From contig JAUVDP010000003.1 in assembly GCA_030595255.1 (NCBI GenBank), positions 1 to 57,980 on the forward strand: a stretch of DNA of 57,980 nt, given 5' to 3'. Positions 33,483 through 41,234 of this stretch are shown piece after piece. Source of the DNA: Mycoplasmatota bacterium (GTDB taxonomy: Bacteria; Bacillota_I; Bacilli_A; Izemoplasmatales; Izemoplasmataceae). Numbering within the stretch: the first letter of the stretch is position 1; every line of letters starts with the position of its first letter. The notes below the pieces were generated by a model. The model worked only from the letters and a program-made list of their open reading frames with translations. It ran no database searches and was not told where the DNA came from. The translations under genes were made by a program, and so were the position numbers.

Positions 33483-34298
33483 ATGTACGAAATCGTTGCT
33501 AAGGAAATACTTAACAAAGATGTAGATTTAATGGTGATTAACGCACCACTTGTTGCTAGGAATGCAAAACCTGGTCATTTTATAATATTAAGAGTTGATG
33601 AAGAGGGTGAAAGAATACCACTTACGATTACTGAAATCAATGGTGATCTTGTTTCAATCATTTATCAAAAACTTGGATACACAACTAGATTACTTGGAAC
33701 ATATAATGTAGGAGACTCTTTAAGTGATTTTGTTGGTCCTTTAGGCAAAGCTGCACATATAAGAGATGTTGAGAATGTACTTGGTATTGCTGGTGGAGTT
33801 GGAGCTGCACCGTTATTACCTCAATTAAAAGAATATGCAAGAAGAGGAGTTAAAGTAACTTTAGTTATTGGTGCTAGATCAAAATATCATCTAATATTAT
33901 TAGATAAATATAAAGAATTTTGTGACGAAATCCTTATTGCAACTGATGATGGTTCGTTAGGAACTAAAGGATTTGTTACTGATGTTTTAACTGAGTTATA
34001 TAAAACTAGAACATTTGACCATACAATTGCAATTGGACCACTTATCATGATGAAGTTCGTTGTAATCTTAAACAAAAAACATGGTCTTAAAACTGATGTA
34101 TCTTTAAACCCAGTTATGATTGATGGAACTGGGATGTGTGGAAACTGTAGAGTATCTATAGGAGATAAAACATTCTTTGCTTGTGTCGATGGACCAGATT
34201 TCCCAGGTGAAGAAGTTAACTTTGATGAATTACTTGCTCGTCAAAATTATTATCATGATGAAGAGCATATATGTAACTTAAGGTTGGTGAAAAAATGA
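33483..34298 (+). CDS. nfnA: NfnA, FAD/NAD-binding subunit of bifurcating transhydrogenase
   Basis: 271 residues of the dihydroorotate-dehydrogenase electron-transfer-subunit family: an FAD barrel (1-95, GHFIILRV), an NAD(H) Rossmann part (IAGGVGAAPLLPQL) and a C-terminal [2Fe-2S] site in DGTGMCGNCRVS and FFACVDGP. Together with NfnB it couples oxidation of reduced ferredoxin and NADH to reduction of two NADP+. Stop and next start overlap (ATGA at 34295), giving coupled 1:1 synthesis. Paired with NfnB, the identification is firm. It links the hydrogenase/Rnf ferredoxin pool of this window to NADPH. Confidence 0.9.
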   Translation: MYEIVAKEILNKDVDLMVINAPLVARNAKPGHFIILRVDEEGERIPLTITEINGDLVSIIYQKLGYTTRLLGTYNVGDSLSDFVGPLGKAAHIRDVENVLGIAGGVGAAPLLPQLKEYARRGVKVTLVIGARSKYHLILLDKYKEFCDEILIATDDGSLGTKGFVTDVLTELYKTRTFDHTIAIGPLIMMKFVVILNKKHGLKTDVSLNPVMIDGTGMCGNCRVSIGDKTFFACVDGPDFPGEEVNFDELLARQNYYHDEEHICNLRLVKK

Positions 34299-35665
34299 AA
34301 CTAGAAAAAATACATATGAGAGTGCAAGACGAAAAAGAGAGAAGTTGTAATTTTGAAGAGGTTGCACTTGGATATACATTAGAAGAAGCAAAATTAGAAG
34401 CATCACGTTGTTTAGATTGTAAAAACCCTAGATGTGTAGCTGCATGTCCTGTGCAGGTTAATATACCGGCGTTTATTAAACATTTATTAGCTGATGATAT
34501 TAACTCTGCGTACTATCAAATATATGATGATAATATTCTTCCATCAATTTGTGGTAGAGTATGCCCTCAAGAAAAACAATGTGAAGGAGCATGTATTGTT
34601 GGTATTAAAGGTGAGCCAGTAATGATTGGTGCACTTGAAAGATATTTAGGAGATTATGCTCTTAAAAACGATATAGTAATGGAACAACATATAGTTGAAA
34701 ACGGAATAAAAGTAGCAATTGTTGGTAGTGGACCAGCAGGTCTAGCATGTGCTGCAGGTGTCAGAAAGATGGGTTATGATGTTGATATTTTTGAGGCTCT
34801 TCATGAATATGGTGGAGTATTAAAATACGGAATTCCAGATTTCAGATTACCAAAAGATATAGTTGAAACTGAAATTAATAGATTAAGAGATATAGGAGTT
34901 AGGTTCCATAAAAATGTAATTATAGGTAAATCGATTACGATTGACCAATTAAGAGATGATGGATACGAAGCAATATTTATTGGTAGTGGAGCAGGGCTTC
35001 CTAGTGCCTTAAGAGTTGCTGGTGAAAACTTTAGTGGAGTATATTACGCTAATGAATTCTTAACTAGAGTTAACTTAATGAAATCTCATCACTTCCCACA
35101 ATCTGCTACTCCAGTAAAAGTTGGTGATAATGTAGCTGTAGTTGGTGGAGGGAATGTTGCAATGGATGCAGCAAGAACTGCTAAAAGACTTGGAGCTAAA
35201 AATGTATTTATCTTATATAGAAGAGATAAAACAAGTTTACCTGCAAGACTTGATGAAGTATATCATGCTGAAGAAGAAGGTATCGACTTTAGATTACTTA
35301 GAAATCCTGTAGAATTTATAGGAGAAAATTATATATTAAAACAAGTTAGATGTGAGGTTATGGAATTAGGAGAACCTGACGCTTCAGGTAGAAGAAGACC
35401 TATGCCTACTAATACTTTTGAAACATTTGATCTTGATTCATGTATTATTTCAATCGGACAATCTCCAAATCCATTATTAAAAGATACTACTGAAGGTCTA
35501 GAAGTTAATAAATGGGGCGGAATTATCGTTAACGACCATCAAACATCTATTCCTGGAGTATTTGCTGGTGGAGACGTTGTAAGTGGAGCAGCAACTGTTA
35601 TACTGGCAATGGGAGCAGGTAAGGATGCATCGGTAGAAATAGATAAGTATATTAAAAGTAAATAA
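34295..35665 (+). CDS. nfnB: NfnB, GltD-like subunit of bifurcating transhydrogenase
   Basis: 456 residues. The N-terminal Fe-S domain has CLDCKNPRCVAACPV and CGRVCPQEKQCEGACIVG for two [4Fe-4S] clusters. The first dinucleotide fold VAIVGSGPAGLACAAGV binds the bifurcating FAD, and the second VAVVGGGNVAMDAARTA binds NADPH. The end GVFAGGDVVSGAATVILAMG completes the FAD site. Length and motif order match NfnB/glutamate synthase small subunit; the overlapping NfnA gene rules out GltD. Terminator directly after. Confidence 0.92.
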   Translation: MKLEKIHMRVQDEKERSCNFEEVALGYTLEEAKLEASRCLDCKNPRCVAACPVQVNIPAFIKHLLADDINSAYYQIYDDNILPSICGRVCPQEKQCEGACIVGIKGEPVMIGALERYLGDYALKNDIVMEQHIVENGIKVAIVGSGPAGLACAAGVRKMGYDVDIFEALHEYGGVLKYGIPDFRLPKDIVETEINRLRDIGVRFHKNVIIGKSITIDQLRDDGYEAIFIGSGAGLPSALRVAGENFSGVYYANEFLTRVNLMKSHHFPQSATPVKVGDNVAVVGGGNVAMDAARTAKRLGAKNVFILYRRDKTSLPARLDEVYHAEEEGIDFRLLRNPVEFIGENYILKQVRCEVMELGEPDASGRRRPMPTNTFETFDLDSCIISIGQSPNPLLKDTTEGLEVNKWGGIIVNDHQTSIPGVFAGGDVVSGAATVILAMGAGKDASVEIDKYIKSK

Positions 35666-35671
35666 CACTAA

Positions 35672-35703
35672 AAATGGAAACATTTTCGAATGTTTCTATT
35701 TTA
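35672..35703 (+). terminator. nfnAB terminator
   Basis: A 13-bp stem (AAATGGAAACATT with one G-T pair) closed by a TTCG tetraloop and followed by T residues; the next promoter's TTGACA begins at 35704. Confidence 0.85.
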
Positions 35704-35758
35704 TTGACATTTATTAAAAAACGATGTATTATGTCTTTAGAATACTTTGACTATCAAA
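35704..35758 (+). promoter_or_regulatory. promoter and FabT-type operator of degV-marR unit
   Basis: TTGACA (35704-35709), a 17-bp spacer and TATTAT (35727-35732). Just after the expected start point lies the palindrome TTTGACTATCAAA (35746-35758), which matches the known FabT box (core TTTGA-N3-TCAAA). The second gene of the unit encodes a FabT-like MarR protein, so this is probably autoregulation responding to acylated carrier protein. Confidence 0.65.
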
Positions 35759-35778
35759 ATAAATTTTAGGAGGACATT

Positions 35779-36633
35779 ATGCAAAAAATTGGAATAGTGG
35801 TTTGTGGTAACTCAGGGATCGATTATATCGATCATGAATACGATATACCTGTTATAAGATCAATATTATTAATGAGAGGTGAAGAGTACACAGACTTTAT
35901 AGATATTAGTGCTGAAGATTTTTATAAAAGTCTAAATGAAGATGATAAGTTAATTGCATCTACATCTCAAGCTTCTACAGGAAAAATGTTAGAAATCTAT
36001 GAAGCAGCAAAAGCTAAAGGATATGAACAATTATTAGTTATATCTATTTCACAAAAATTAAGTGGTACTTTTGAAAATGCAACTTTAGCAGCAAATATGA
36101 TGGGAGAATATAAAGTTACAGTATTTAATTCATTAACTTTATCTTACCCGCAAGCTAAAATGGCTTTAGACGCAGCTAAAATGGCAAAAGAAGATAAAAG
36201 CTTAGAAGAGATTTTAGAACATATGGAGTATATTAGAGATAACCATACAATATGGTTTGCTGTAGATACTTTAAAATACTTAGTAGCTAACGGTAGATTA
36301 AGTGGAGCTTCAGGATTTGTTGGAAGTTTATTAAAACTTAAACCTTTACTTCAAGTTTCAAAAGAAGGAACAATTGACTCAGTTGAAAAAATAAGAACTA
36401 CTTACAAAGCAGCTAACAAAGTTGTTGAAAACTTCTTAGAAGCTACAGAAGGTAAAGATGTTGAACCATTTATTATTCATTCACATGCTCCAGAAAGAGT
36501 AGCACGTGTACGTAAAATGGTTATGGATGTTAGACCTGATATTAAAGAAATAAAAGATTATCCATTAACACCTGTAGTTGGGGCACATGCTGGTCCTAAC
36601 ATTGTGGCAATGGGATATATAATTAATAAATAA
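35779..36633 (+). CDS. DegV-family fatty-acid-binding protein (FakB-like)
   Basis: 284 residues, full DegV length. Typical stretches are STSQASTGKMLEIYEAA, ISISQKLSGTFENA (the Ser/Thr loop binding the acyl carboxylate) and KYLVANGRLSGASGF. FakB proteins hold a fatty acid while FakA phosphorylates it for phospholipid synthesis; FakA is not in the window. The FabT-type operator upstream and the FabT-like gene downstream support a fatty-acid uptake role over other DegV roles. AGGAGG ribosome site; the regulator starts 19 bp after it. Confidence 0.88.
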   Translation: MQKIGIVVCGNSGIDYIDHEYDIPVIRSILLMRGEEYTDFIDISAEDFYKSLNEDDKLIASTSQASTGKMLEIYEAAKAKGYEQLLVISISQKLSGTFENATLAANMMGEYKVTVFNSLTLSYPQAKMALDAAKMAKEDKSLEEILEHMEYIRDNHTIWFAVDTLKYLVANGRLSGASGFVGSLLKLKPLLQVSKEGTIDSVEKIRTTYKAANKVVENFLEATEGKDVEPFIIHSHAPERVARVRKMVMDVRPDIKEIKDYPLTPVVGAHAGPNIVAMGYIINK

Positions 36634-36652
36634 AAAAAGTTAGGGGAAAAAT

Positions 36653-37090
36653 ATGAGCACAGCTAAAAAAGTTATTAATGAATTATTAGTAGAAGTGTTT
36701 AACCATATTTTAAGTATTGAGGGAAGTAAACTTAAAGAGCGTGGAGTTAAAATTTCTATGAATGAAATGCACGTATTAGAAGCAATCCAAAAGACTAATG
36801 ATCCAGCAATGTCAAACATTGCTAGAAGACTAAGAGTTACTGTGGGGACGTTAACTACTTCAGTTAATAGATTAGTTGAAAAAGGATATGCAACTAGAAA
36901 ACGTGAAGAAGAAGATAAAAGAAAAGTTATGATATCTTTAACTAATAAAGCAAGAGAAGCATTAAAGATTCATGAAGAATTCCATGAAGAAATGCTAGAT
37001 GCTTTATTTGAAGATATGAATCTCGCAGAAGATGAAGTATTACTTCAATCTTTAGAAAATTTAAGTGAATATTTCAAAAATAAGTATTAG
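36653..37090 (+). CDS. fabT: MarR-family regulator, FabT-like
   Basis: 145 residues. The winged helix lies at about 40-105: ISMNEMHVLEAI, MSNIARRLRVTVGTLTTSVNRLVEKGY (recognition helix) and the wing KREEEDKRKVMISLT. The wording TVGTLTTSVNRLVEKGY is very close to FabT of Gram-positive cocci, which represses fatty-acid synthesis genes when bound to acyl-ACP. FabT genes elsewhere sit beside fatty acid synthesis; here it sits behind a FakB-like gene with a FabT-type box upstream, pointing to control of exogenous fatty-acid use. Confidence 0.75.
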   Translation: MSTAKKVINELLVEVFNHILSIEGSKLKERGVKISMNEMHVLEAIQKTNDPAMSNIARRLRVTVGTLTTSVNRLVEKGYATRKREEEDKRKVMISLTNKAREALKIHEEFHEEMLDALFEDMNLAEDEVLLQSLENLSEYFKNKY

Positions 37091-37109
37091 TTTCAAATAA
37101 TTAAATACC

Positions 37110-37161
37110 TTTACTTTAAACCTATTATTTGTTAAAATTATAACGATAAACAGGTTTAAAG
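37110..37161 (+). promoter_or_regulatory. padR promoter with flanking inverted repeat
   Basis: TTTACT (37110-37115), a 17-bp spacer and TAAAAT (37133-37138). A perfect 10-bp inverted repeat CTTTAAACCT (37114-37123) and AGGTTTAAAG (37152-37161) brackets the core promoter: the left arm touches the -35 box and the right arm leads into the GGAGG ribosome site. A self-binding site for the PadR protein encoded next is likely. Confidence 0.5.
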
Positions 37162-37175
37162 GAGGTGTTTTTTTT

Positions 37176-37505
37176 ATGATTAGTTCAGATATAATTAGAG
37201 GTCACTTAGAGAGTGTAATACTCAAACTTATAATTGAAGAAGATAGATATGGATATGAGATATCAAATTGTATTACTGAAAGAACTGATAAACTATTTAA
37301 TATTAAAGAAGCAACTCTATATTCAATAGTTAGTAGATTAGAAAAGAAAGAATTGATTGAATCTTATATAGGTAAAAAAACTCATGGGGGAAAAAGACGA
37401 TACTACAAAGTAACTGCGTTAGGGAAGGCATACTATAAAGAAAAACTCAAAGAGTGGAAAGAACTTAAAAGTGTCTTAAATATCCTATTGGAGGAAAAAG
37501 TATGA
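37176..37505 (+). CDS. PadR-family transcriptional regulator
   Basis: 109 residues. The PadR winged helix is clear: GHLESVILKLIIEEDRYGYEI, then KEATLYSIVSRLEKKELIESY and the wing HGGKRRYYKVTALGKAYY. A short C-terminal dimerisation helix completes the family pattern (subfamily 2 length). Its stop overlaps the next ATG by 4 bp, so it is coupled to the membrane HAAS-type protein, a very common PadR partner. An inverted repeat around the promoter suggests self-repression. Confidence 0.9.
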   Translation: MISSDIIRGHLESVILKLIIEEDRYGYEISNCITERTDKLFNIKEATLYSIVSRLEKKELIESYIGKKTHGGKRRYYKVTALGKAYYKEKLKEWKELKSVLNILLEEKV

Positions 37506-37939
37506 AACAGATAAATAATTTTGTTAAAAATACATTTAAAGATGTTGATAAAGATAAAAGAAATGAAATAATTCAATCAGTTACTATATCTTTAATAGAA
37601 AAAGTAGAAGACTTAATTGAAACAGGACTATCAGAACAAGAAGCTATCGATAAAGCTGTAGTTGAATTTGGTACAGTTGAAGATTTCTTTGATGATAGTA
37701 TTAAAAAACAGAAAAAGGCAAAAAGACAAAAGACAATAAGACATTATGGAAATGATTTATTATTTAGTGGTATAGGAAGTGCAATAGTTATTGGATTACT
37801 AGCTTTTATAAATTTCTATTATGATTCTAGTAATTTATGGTTTGTAGTACCTTCAATTGTAATATTATTCTGGCCACTAGCAATTTTATATAATTTATTA
37901 AATAAAAGAGCTAATAAAAAGGAGAAAAAGGATGAGTAA
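37502..37939 (+). CDS. HAAS/permease-prefix domain membrane protein
   Basis: 145 residues. The N-terminal helical part (about 1-75) resembles the HAAS/DUF1700 or permease-prefix domain: EIIQSVTISLIEKVEDLIETG and EQEAIDKAVVEFGTVEDFF. Two membrane helices follow (about 88-105 and 112-130), then a lysine-rich tail. Such proteins act with PadR regulators in envelope-stress or antibiotic response pairs; the precise role is unknown. It overlaps padR by 4 bp and the DegV gene by 8 bp. Confidence 0.75.
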   Translation: MKQINNFVKNTFKDVDKDKRNEIIQSVTISLIEKVEDLIETGLSEQEAIDKAVVEFGTVEDFFDDSIKKQKKAKRQKTIRHYGNDLLFSGIGSAIVIGLLAFINFYYDSSNLWFVVPSIVILFWPLAILYNLLNKRANKKEKKDE

Positions 37940-38795
37940 AATCGCTGTAATAGCAACAAGCACAGGGTGTTTAGATTATGTAGATAATAAGTATGATAAT
38001 TTAAGAATACTAAGAATGAAAATCATTATGAATGATGAAACATTTAATGATTTTGTAGAATTAACTGCTAGTGATTTCTACAAAAGGTTAGAAGAAGATA
38101 CCTCATTAGTTCCTTCATCTTCAATGCCTTCAATCGGTGAGTTATTTGAATTGCTTGAAGATCTTGAAAAAAAAGGATATAAAGAAGTAATAATTACTAC
38201 TATATCTTCAGAATTAAGTGGAACATATAATGTTTGTTTAATGGCTAAAAATCAATATGAAGGTAAACTTAAAATACATGTTGTTGATTCGCGTAACGCA
38301 GCCATTACTGAAGGATTCTTATCTTTAGAAGCACTAAGATTAATTGAAAAGAAAACACCTACCTTAGAGATAGTTGAATACTTAGAAAAACTTAGAATTA
38401 ATAGAAAACAATATTTTATGGTTGATAACTTAAGATTATTCGTAGCTAATGGTAGACTTAGTGGAGCAAGTGGATTTATTGGAAGTATGTTTAAAATAAA
38501 ACCAATACTAGAAGTAAATGAAGCAGGTAAAATAGTTTCTTTAGAAAAAATAAGAACACAAAAGAAATCATTAGCTAAAATGGCTGATATTATCTTAAGT
38601 GATTTAGAAAAAGTAGAAGATTTTATAATGACATATATTTCAAGTGATAATTTAGATGGGCTAAGATATATGAAATCAAGAATTGAAGAAGTATATCCTA
38701 ATCACAAATTTATAGAAGCACCAATTACTCCCGTAATAGGATGTCATACTGGTGTAGGTACAGTAGGAGTAGCGTTTTTTAACTTAAGTAAATAA
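37932..38795 (+). CDS. second DegV-family fatty-acid-binding protein
   Basis: 287 residues, clearly paralogous to the DegV protein 2 kb upstream. Shared blocks are SSSMPSIGELFELLEDLEKKG, TTISSELSGTYNVC, FVANGRLSGASGFIGSMFK and the closing TPVIGCHTGVGTVGVAF. Multiple FakB paralogues in one genome usually differ in the acyl chain they accept, so this one may bind a different fatty acid. It is not preceded by a FabT-type box but belongs to the padR unit. Terminator at its stop. Confidence 0.88.
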   Translation: MSKIAVIATSTGCLDYVDNKYDNLRILRMKIIMNDETFNDFVELTASDFYKRLEEDTSLVPSSSMPSIGELFELLEDLEKKGYKEVIITTISSELSGTYNVCLMAKNQYEGKLKIHVVDSRNAAITEGFLSLEALRLIEKKTPTLEIVEYLEKLRINRKQYFMVDNLRLFVANGRLSGASGFIGSMFKIKPILEVNEAGKIVSLEKIRTQKKSLAKMADIILSDLEKVEDFIMTYISSDNLDGLRYMKSRIEEVYPNHKFIEAPITPVIGCHTGVGTVGVAFFNLSK

Positions 38796-38820
38796 AGTAA
38801 GACAATTTGTCTTACTTTTT
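38794..38820 (+). terminator. terminator after second degV
   Basis: AAAGTAAGACA/TGTCTTACTTT with an ATT loop and a T-run, starting at the stop codon. Confidence 0.85.
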
Positions 38821-38886
38821 CATTTGCTTATAAATTTTAAAAGTGTTAGAATTACTAAGACAAAATCAAATTAAATAGGTGATCAT

Positions 38887-39405
38887 ATGAAGACACAAAA
38901 AATAGTTACTTTAAGTATCTTTTTATCAATAAGTATTGTACTTAGTATAGTAGAATCTTTCTTGCCAGTAATCCCTATAGTAGGAGCTAAACTAGGGTTA
39001 GCTAATATTATGACTTTAGTAATATTATCACTATATGGAGAACGAGATGCATTTACAATTGTATTGCTTAGAGTTTTACTTGTAGGTATGTTAAGAGGTT
39101 CAATTGGAAATCCTGGTTTCTTCCTAAGTTTAGGAGGAGGATTATCTGCTTATTTAATGATGGTAATATTTATGAGATTTAAAGTATTTAGTATAATAAG
39201 TGTAAGTGTTATGGGATCTTTAGGACATAGTTTAGGACAAATAATTATCGCAATAATAATTCTATCTACTAAAGAACTAATATATTACTTCCCATACCTA
39301 TTCTTAATCGCAATCCCCACTGGATTCTTTACAGGAACAGTTGCTAAAAAGTTTATTGAAATTACAAAAACTTCAATTCAAATAGAAAAGGTGAAATTCA
39401 AATAG
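38887..39405 (+). CDS. Gx transporter family / heptaprenyl-diphosphate-synthase component I-like membrane protein
   Basis: 172 residues, five or six membrane helices. The conserved start LSIVESFLPVIPIVGAKLGLANI, then GMLRGSIGNPGFFLSLGGG and GHSLGQIIIA, is the Hpre_diP_synt_I signature. The name is historical; the fold is that of ECF-type S components. In Bacillota these genes cluster with NusG-domain-II proteins, ApbE and FMN-binding proteins of flavin-based extracellular electron transfer, and here ApbE lies only 250 bp away on the opposite strand. The cargo may be a flavin or quinone precursor (inference). Confidence 0.82.
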   Translation: MKTQKIVTLSIFLSISIVLSIVESFLPVIPIVGAKLGLANIMTLVILSLYGERDAFTIVLLRVLLVGMLRGSIGNPGFFLSLGGGLSAYLMMVIFMRFKVFSIISVSVMGSLGHSLGQIIIAIIILSTKELIYYFPYLFLIAIPTGFFTGTVAKKFIEITKTSIQIEKVKFK

Positions 39406-39419
39406 AATTTCACCTTTTT
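39386..39419 (+). terminator. terminator spanning a stop codon
   Basis: A 14-bp perfect stem AAAAGGTGAAATTC/GAATTTCACCTTTT. The stop codon of the Gx gene sits at the loop/right-arm junction and T residues follow. Confidence 0.85.
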
Positions 39420-39455
39420 AATTATAAAATAGTTTAGTTTAGAACTATATTTTAT

Positions 39456-39530
39456 CTATTGAAAATATAATAAGACAATTTTATTCTTTTCTTCTATTGA
39501 ATATTTCTTATGCTTTATTGTCTTTCTCAT
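39456..39530 (-). pseudogene. 24-codon remnant resembling an IS3-type transposase start
   Basis: AAAGGA plus ATG at 39530, then 24 codons ending YSIEEKNKIVLLYFQ and a stop. The wording YS-EEKNKIVLLY is that of the first helix of IS3-family OrfA helix-turn-helix proteins. The rest of the element is absent, so this is either a deletion remnant or a tiny independent ORF. It fills part of the 250-bp gap between the Gx and apbE genes. Confidence 0.35.
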
Positions 39531-39567
39531 GTTATCATTCCTTTCTTTCATTCTAAGTATATCAAAA

Positions 39568-39597
39568 AGTCATACTAGATTCTCATCTAATATGACT
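39568..39597 (-). terminator. apbE terminator
   Basis: A 13-bp stem AGTCATATTAGAT/ATCTAGTATGACT (one wobble pair) with a GAGA loop and TTTTT on the minus strand, about 60 bases past the apbE stop. Confidence 0.75.
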
Positions 39598-39656
39598 CTT
39601 TTCTTTTTTGTGTCCTTTTTAAGGTTATACTTTCTAAACGACTTCTTTTTTGTATG

Positions 39657-40760
39657 TTATTCATATATTTGATTTAAATATTCAGATTCAAAGTTAGCAC
39701 TAAAATATATTGTTCCATCAAGTCCGTACCAAATAGCTTCAAGTCCATCAATACTATCTACAAATTCAATTCCTTCAGTTACCGTCATTATGAAGATAGC
39801 TGTTGAATATAAATCAGCGAGTGCAGGATCAGTAAATACAATACTTACAGAACGACTATTTCTTTCAGGAAATAGTGTTTCACCACTAATAATATGATGA
39901 TATATAACTCCATCAACTTCGAAATATTGTTGGTAATCACCACTTGTTACTAATTGTTCTCCGTCCCCTAGGTAAACAGTTGCGTAGTAAGGTAACTGTT
40001 TTGTAGGGTCAGTAACTGCGATATTAAAATCACCACTTTCTCTTGTAGGATGTGTTCCTCCTAAAGAGATATTTGATTCTCCGTTATTTAGTAAATATCC
40101 ATTTAATTCTAAACTATCTAGATACTCAATAATTACTCTTGAAATATAACCTTTACTTACTCCACCTAAATCAATACTCATAAACTCACTCATAGTTATT
40201 GTTAGATTTTCTCTATTCATTATAATGTCATCAGGATTAGTATATACATCTTCTGCCTCTAATTCAGCTAAAGTTGGTAATGCACAATTGTCTAATTCAT
40301 TACAATCTTCTCGGTAGTTATGCCAAACTTTAATAACTGGTCCAAGTGCAATATTAAATAAATCATCTACATCATCTTGATGATCTAGTGAAAACTCGAT
40401 TAAATCAAATAATTCTTCACTAATAACATGAATATCTGTAGGGTTATCATTTATTGTCTTAACGTTTGTTACTCCGTCATACAAATAATATTTATCACTT
40501 ATATTATTATAAAAAGAAATAATTCTTTCTACTTCATCATAAACATCAACATTATTAATTGTTGTATCTTCAGGAAGATATAACTTTAAAGTTACTACAG
40601 TATGAAGATAACTAGTCCAAACTGTATAACATTCTAAAGTAGTAGTTCCCTCAACGAGTGAACATTCTTCATTTATTATAGGTGGTTCTTCTGTTTCATC
40701 GCAAGCAACTAAGCTAAAGCTGATAAGTAGTAATAGTATTAAAAGTATTAATTTCTTCAT
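39657..40760 (-). CDS. apbE: ApbE, FAD:protein FMN transferase lipoprotein
   Basis: 367 residues from the ATG at 40760. A longer in-frame start (40949) is rejected because a GAGAGGA ribosome site and a lipoprotein signal MKKLILLILLLLISFSLVAC begin here. The ApbE fold shows SIDLGGVSKGYISRVIIEYL, the FAD loop LLNNGESNISLGG (GES where GGD/GGN is usual), VTSGDYQQYF, HHIISGETLFP and the metal-binding region ALADLYSTAIFIM. It transfers FMN from FAD to Thr/Ser of extracytoplasmic proteins such as RnfD, RnfG and FMN_bind lipoproteins, several of which are encoded within 16 kb. Confidence 0.92.
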   Translation of the reverse strand: MKKLILLILLLLISFSLVACDETEEPPIINEECSLVEGTTTLECYTVWTSYLHTVVTLKLYLPEDTTINNVDVYDEVERIISFYNNISDKYYLYDGVTNVKTINDNPTDIHVISEELFDLIEFSLDHQDDVDDLFNIALGPVIKVWHNYREDCNELDNCALPTLAELEAEDVYTNPDDIIMNRENLTITMSEFMSIDLGGVSKGYISRVIIEYLDSLELNGYLLNNGESNISLGGTHPTRESGDFNIAVTDPTKQLPYYATVYLGDGEQLVTSGDYQQYFEVDGVIYHHIISGETLFPERNSRSVSIVFTDPALADLYSTAIFIMTVTEGIEFVDSIDGLEAIWYGLDGTIYFSANFESEYLNQIYE

Positions 40761-40882
40761 ATTATCAGTCCTCTCAAAAAATATTATAGCAAATATTATT
40801 TTATTAGTAAAACAAAAGAGTAAAAAAAGAATGAAAAATACTAGCTTTCTTATACTACTACTACTTTTAAAGAAATAAAAAA

Positions 40883-40905
40883 AGCTAAGAGATTTTCTCT
40901 TAACT
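40883..40905 (-). terminator. second terminator behind higBA
   Basis: AGTTAAGAGA/TCTCTTAGCT (one wobble pair) with an AAA loop, followed by TTTTTTTATTT on the minus strand. Confidence 0.75.
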
Positions 40906-40919
40906 TCAGTATACGAAAA

Positions 40920-40938
40920 AGAAGCCTCAAAGGCTTCT
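40920..40938 (-). terminator. higBA terminator
   Basis: AGAAGCC/GGCTTCT with a TTTGA loop, followed by TTTTTC on the minus strand, 12 bases after the higA stop. Confidence 0.8.
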
Positions 40939-40949
40939 CTGTTGAGCAA

Positions 40950-41234
40950 CTATAAATTTGTCAGTTTAAAACTTACTTTTTTCCCTAAACCTTCTGCAAT
41001 TCTGAAAATCATTTTTATTGAAGGTGAGTGTTTTCCACTCTCAAATCTAGAAATATTAGATTTTGATATACCAGTTCTCAAAGCCAATTCTTGTTGTGAT
41101 ACATTATTTTTAATTCTGAATCTAATTAATTCTCTTATTATTTCATATTGTGGTTCTAATTCATTATAAGCTTTTGCAAATTCAGGATTTTTCATTGCTT
41201 TATTTTTATATTCTGCAAAACTACTATTTCTCAT
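40950..41234 (-). CDS. higA: HigA-type antitoxin, XRE-family HTH
   Basis: 94 residues from the ATG at 41234, chosen because AAGAGG lies just upstream and overlaps the toxin end by 11 bp. The C-terminal half is an XRE helix-turn-helix: VSQQELALRTGISKSNISRFESG then SIKMIFRIAEGLGKKV. The N-terminal half (FAEYKNKAMKNPEFAKAYNEL) is the toxin-binding segment seen in HigA/YlxM-like antitoxins. It should neutralise the RelE-fold RNase encoded upstream and repress the operon at the 24-bp palindrome. Toxin-first order is typical of higBA. Confidence 0.85.
   Translation of the reverse strand: MRNSSFAEYKNKAMKNPEFAKAYNELEPQYEIIRELIRFRIKNNVSQQELALRTGISKSNISRFESGKHSPSIKMIFRIAEGLGKKVSFKLTNL

Noticed and set aside
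40761-40949. 63-residue N-terminal extension of ApbE
   Set aside because: A ribosome site and a perfect lipoprotein signal begin at 40760, and the extension runs through the higBA terminators.
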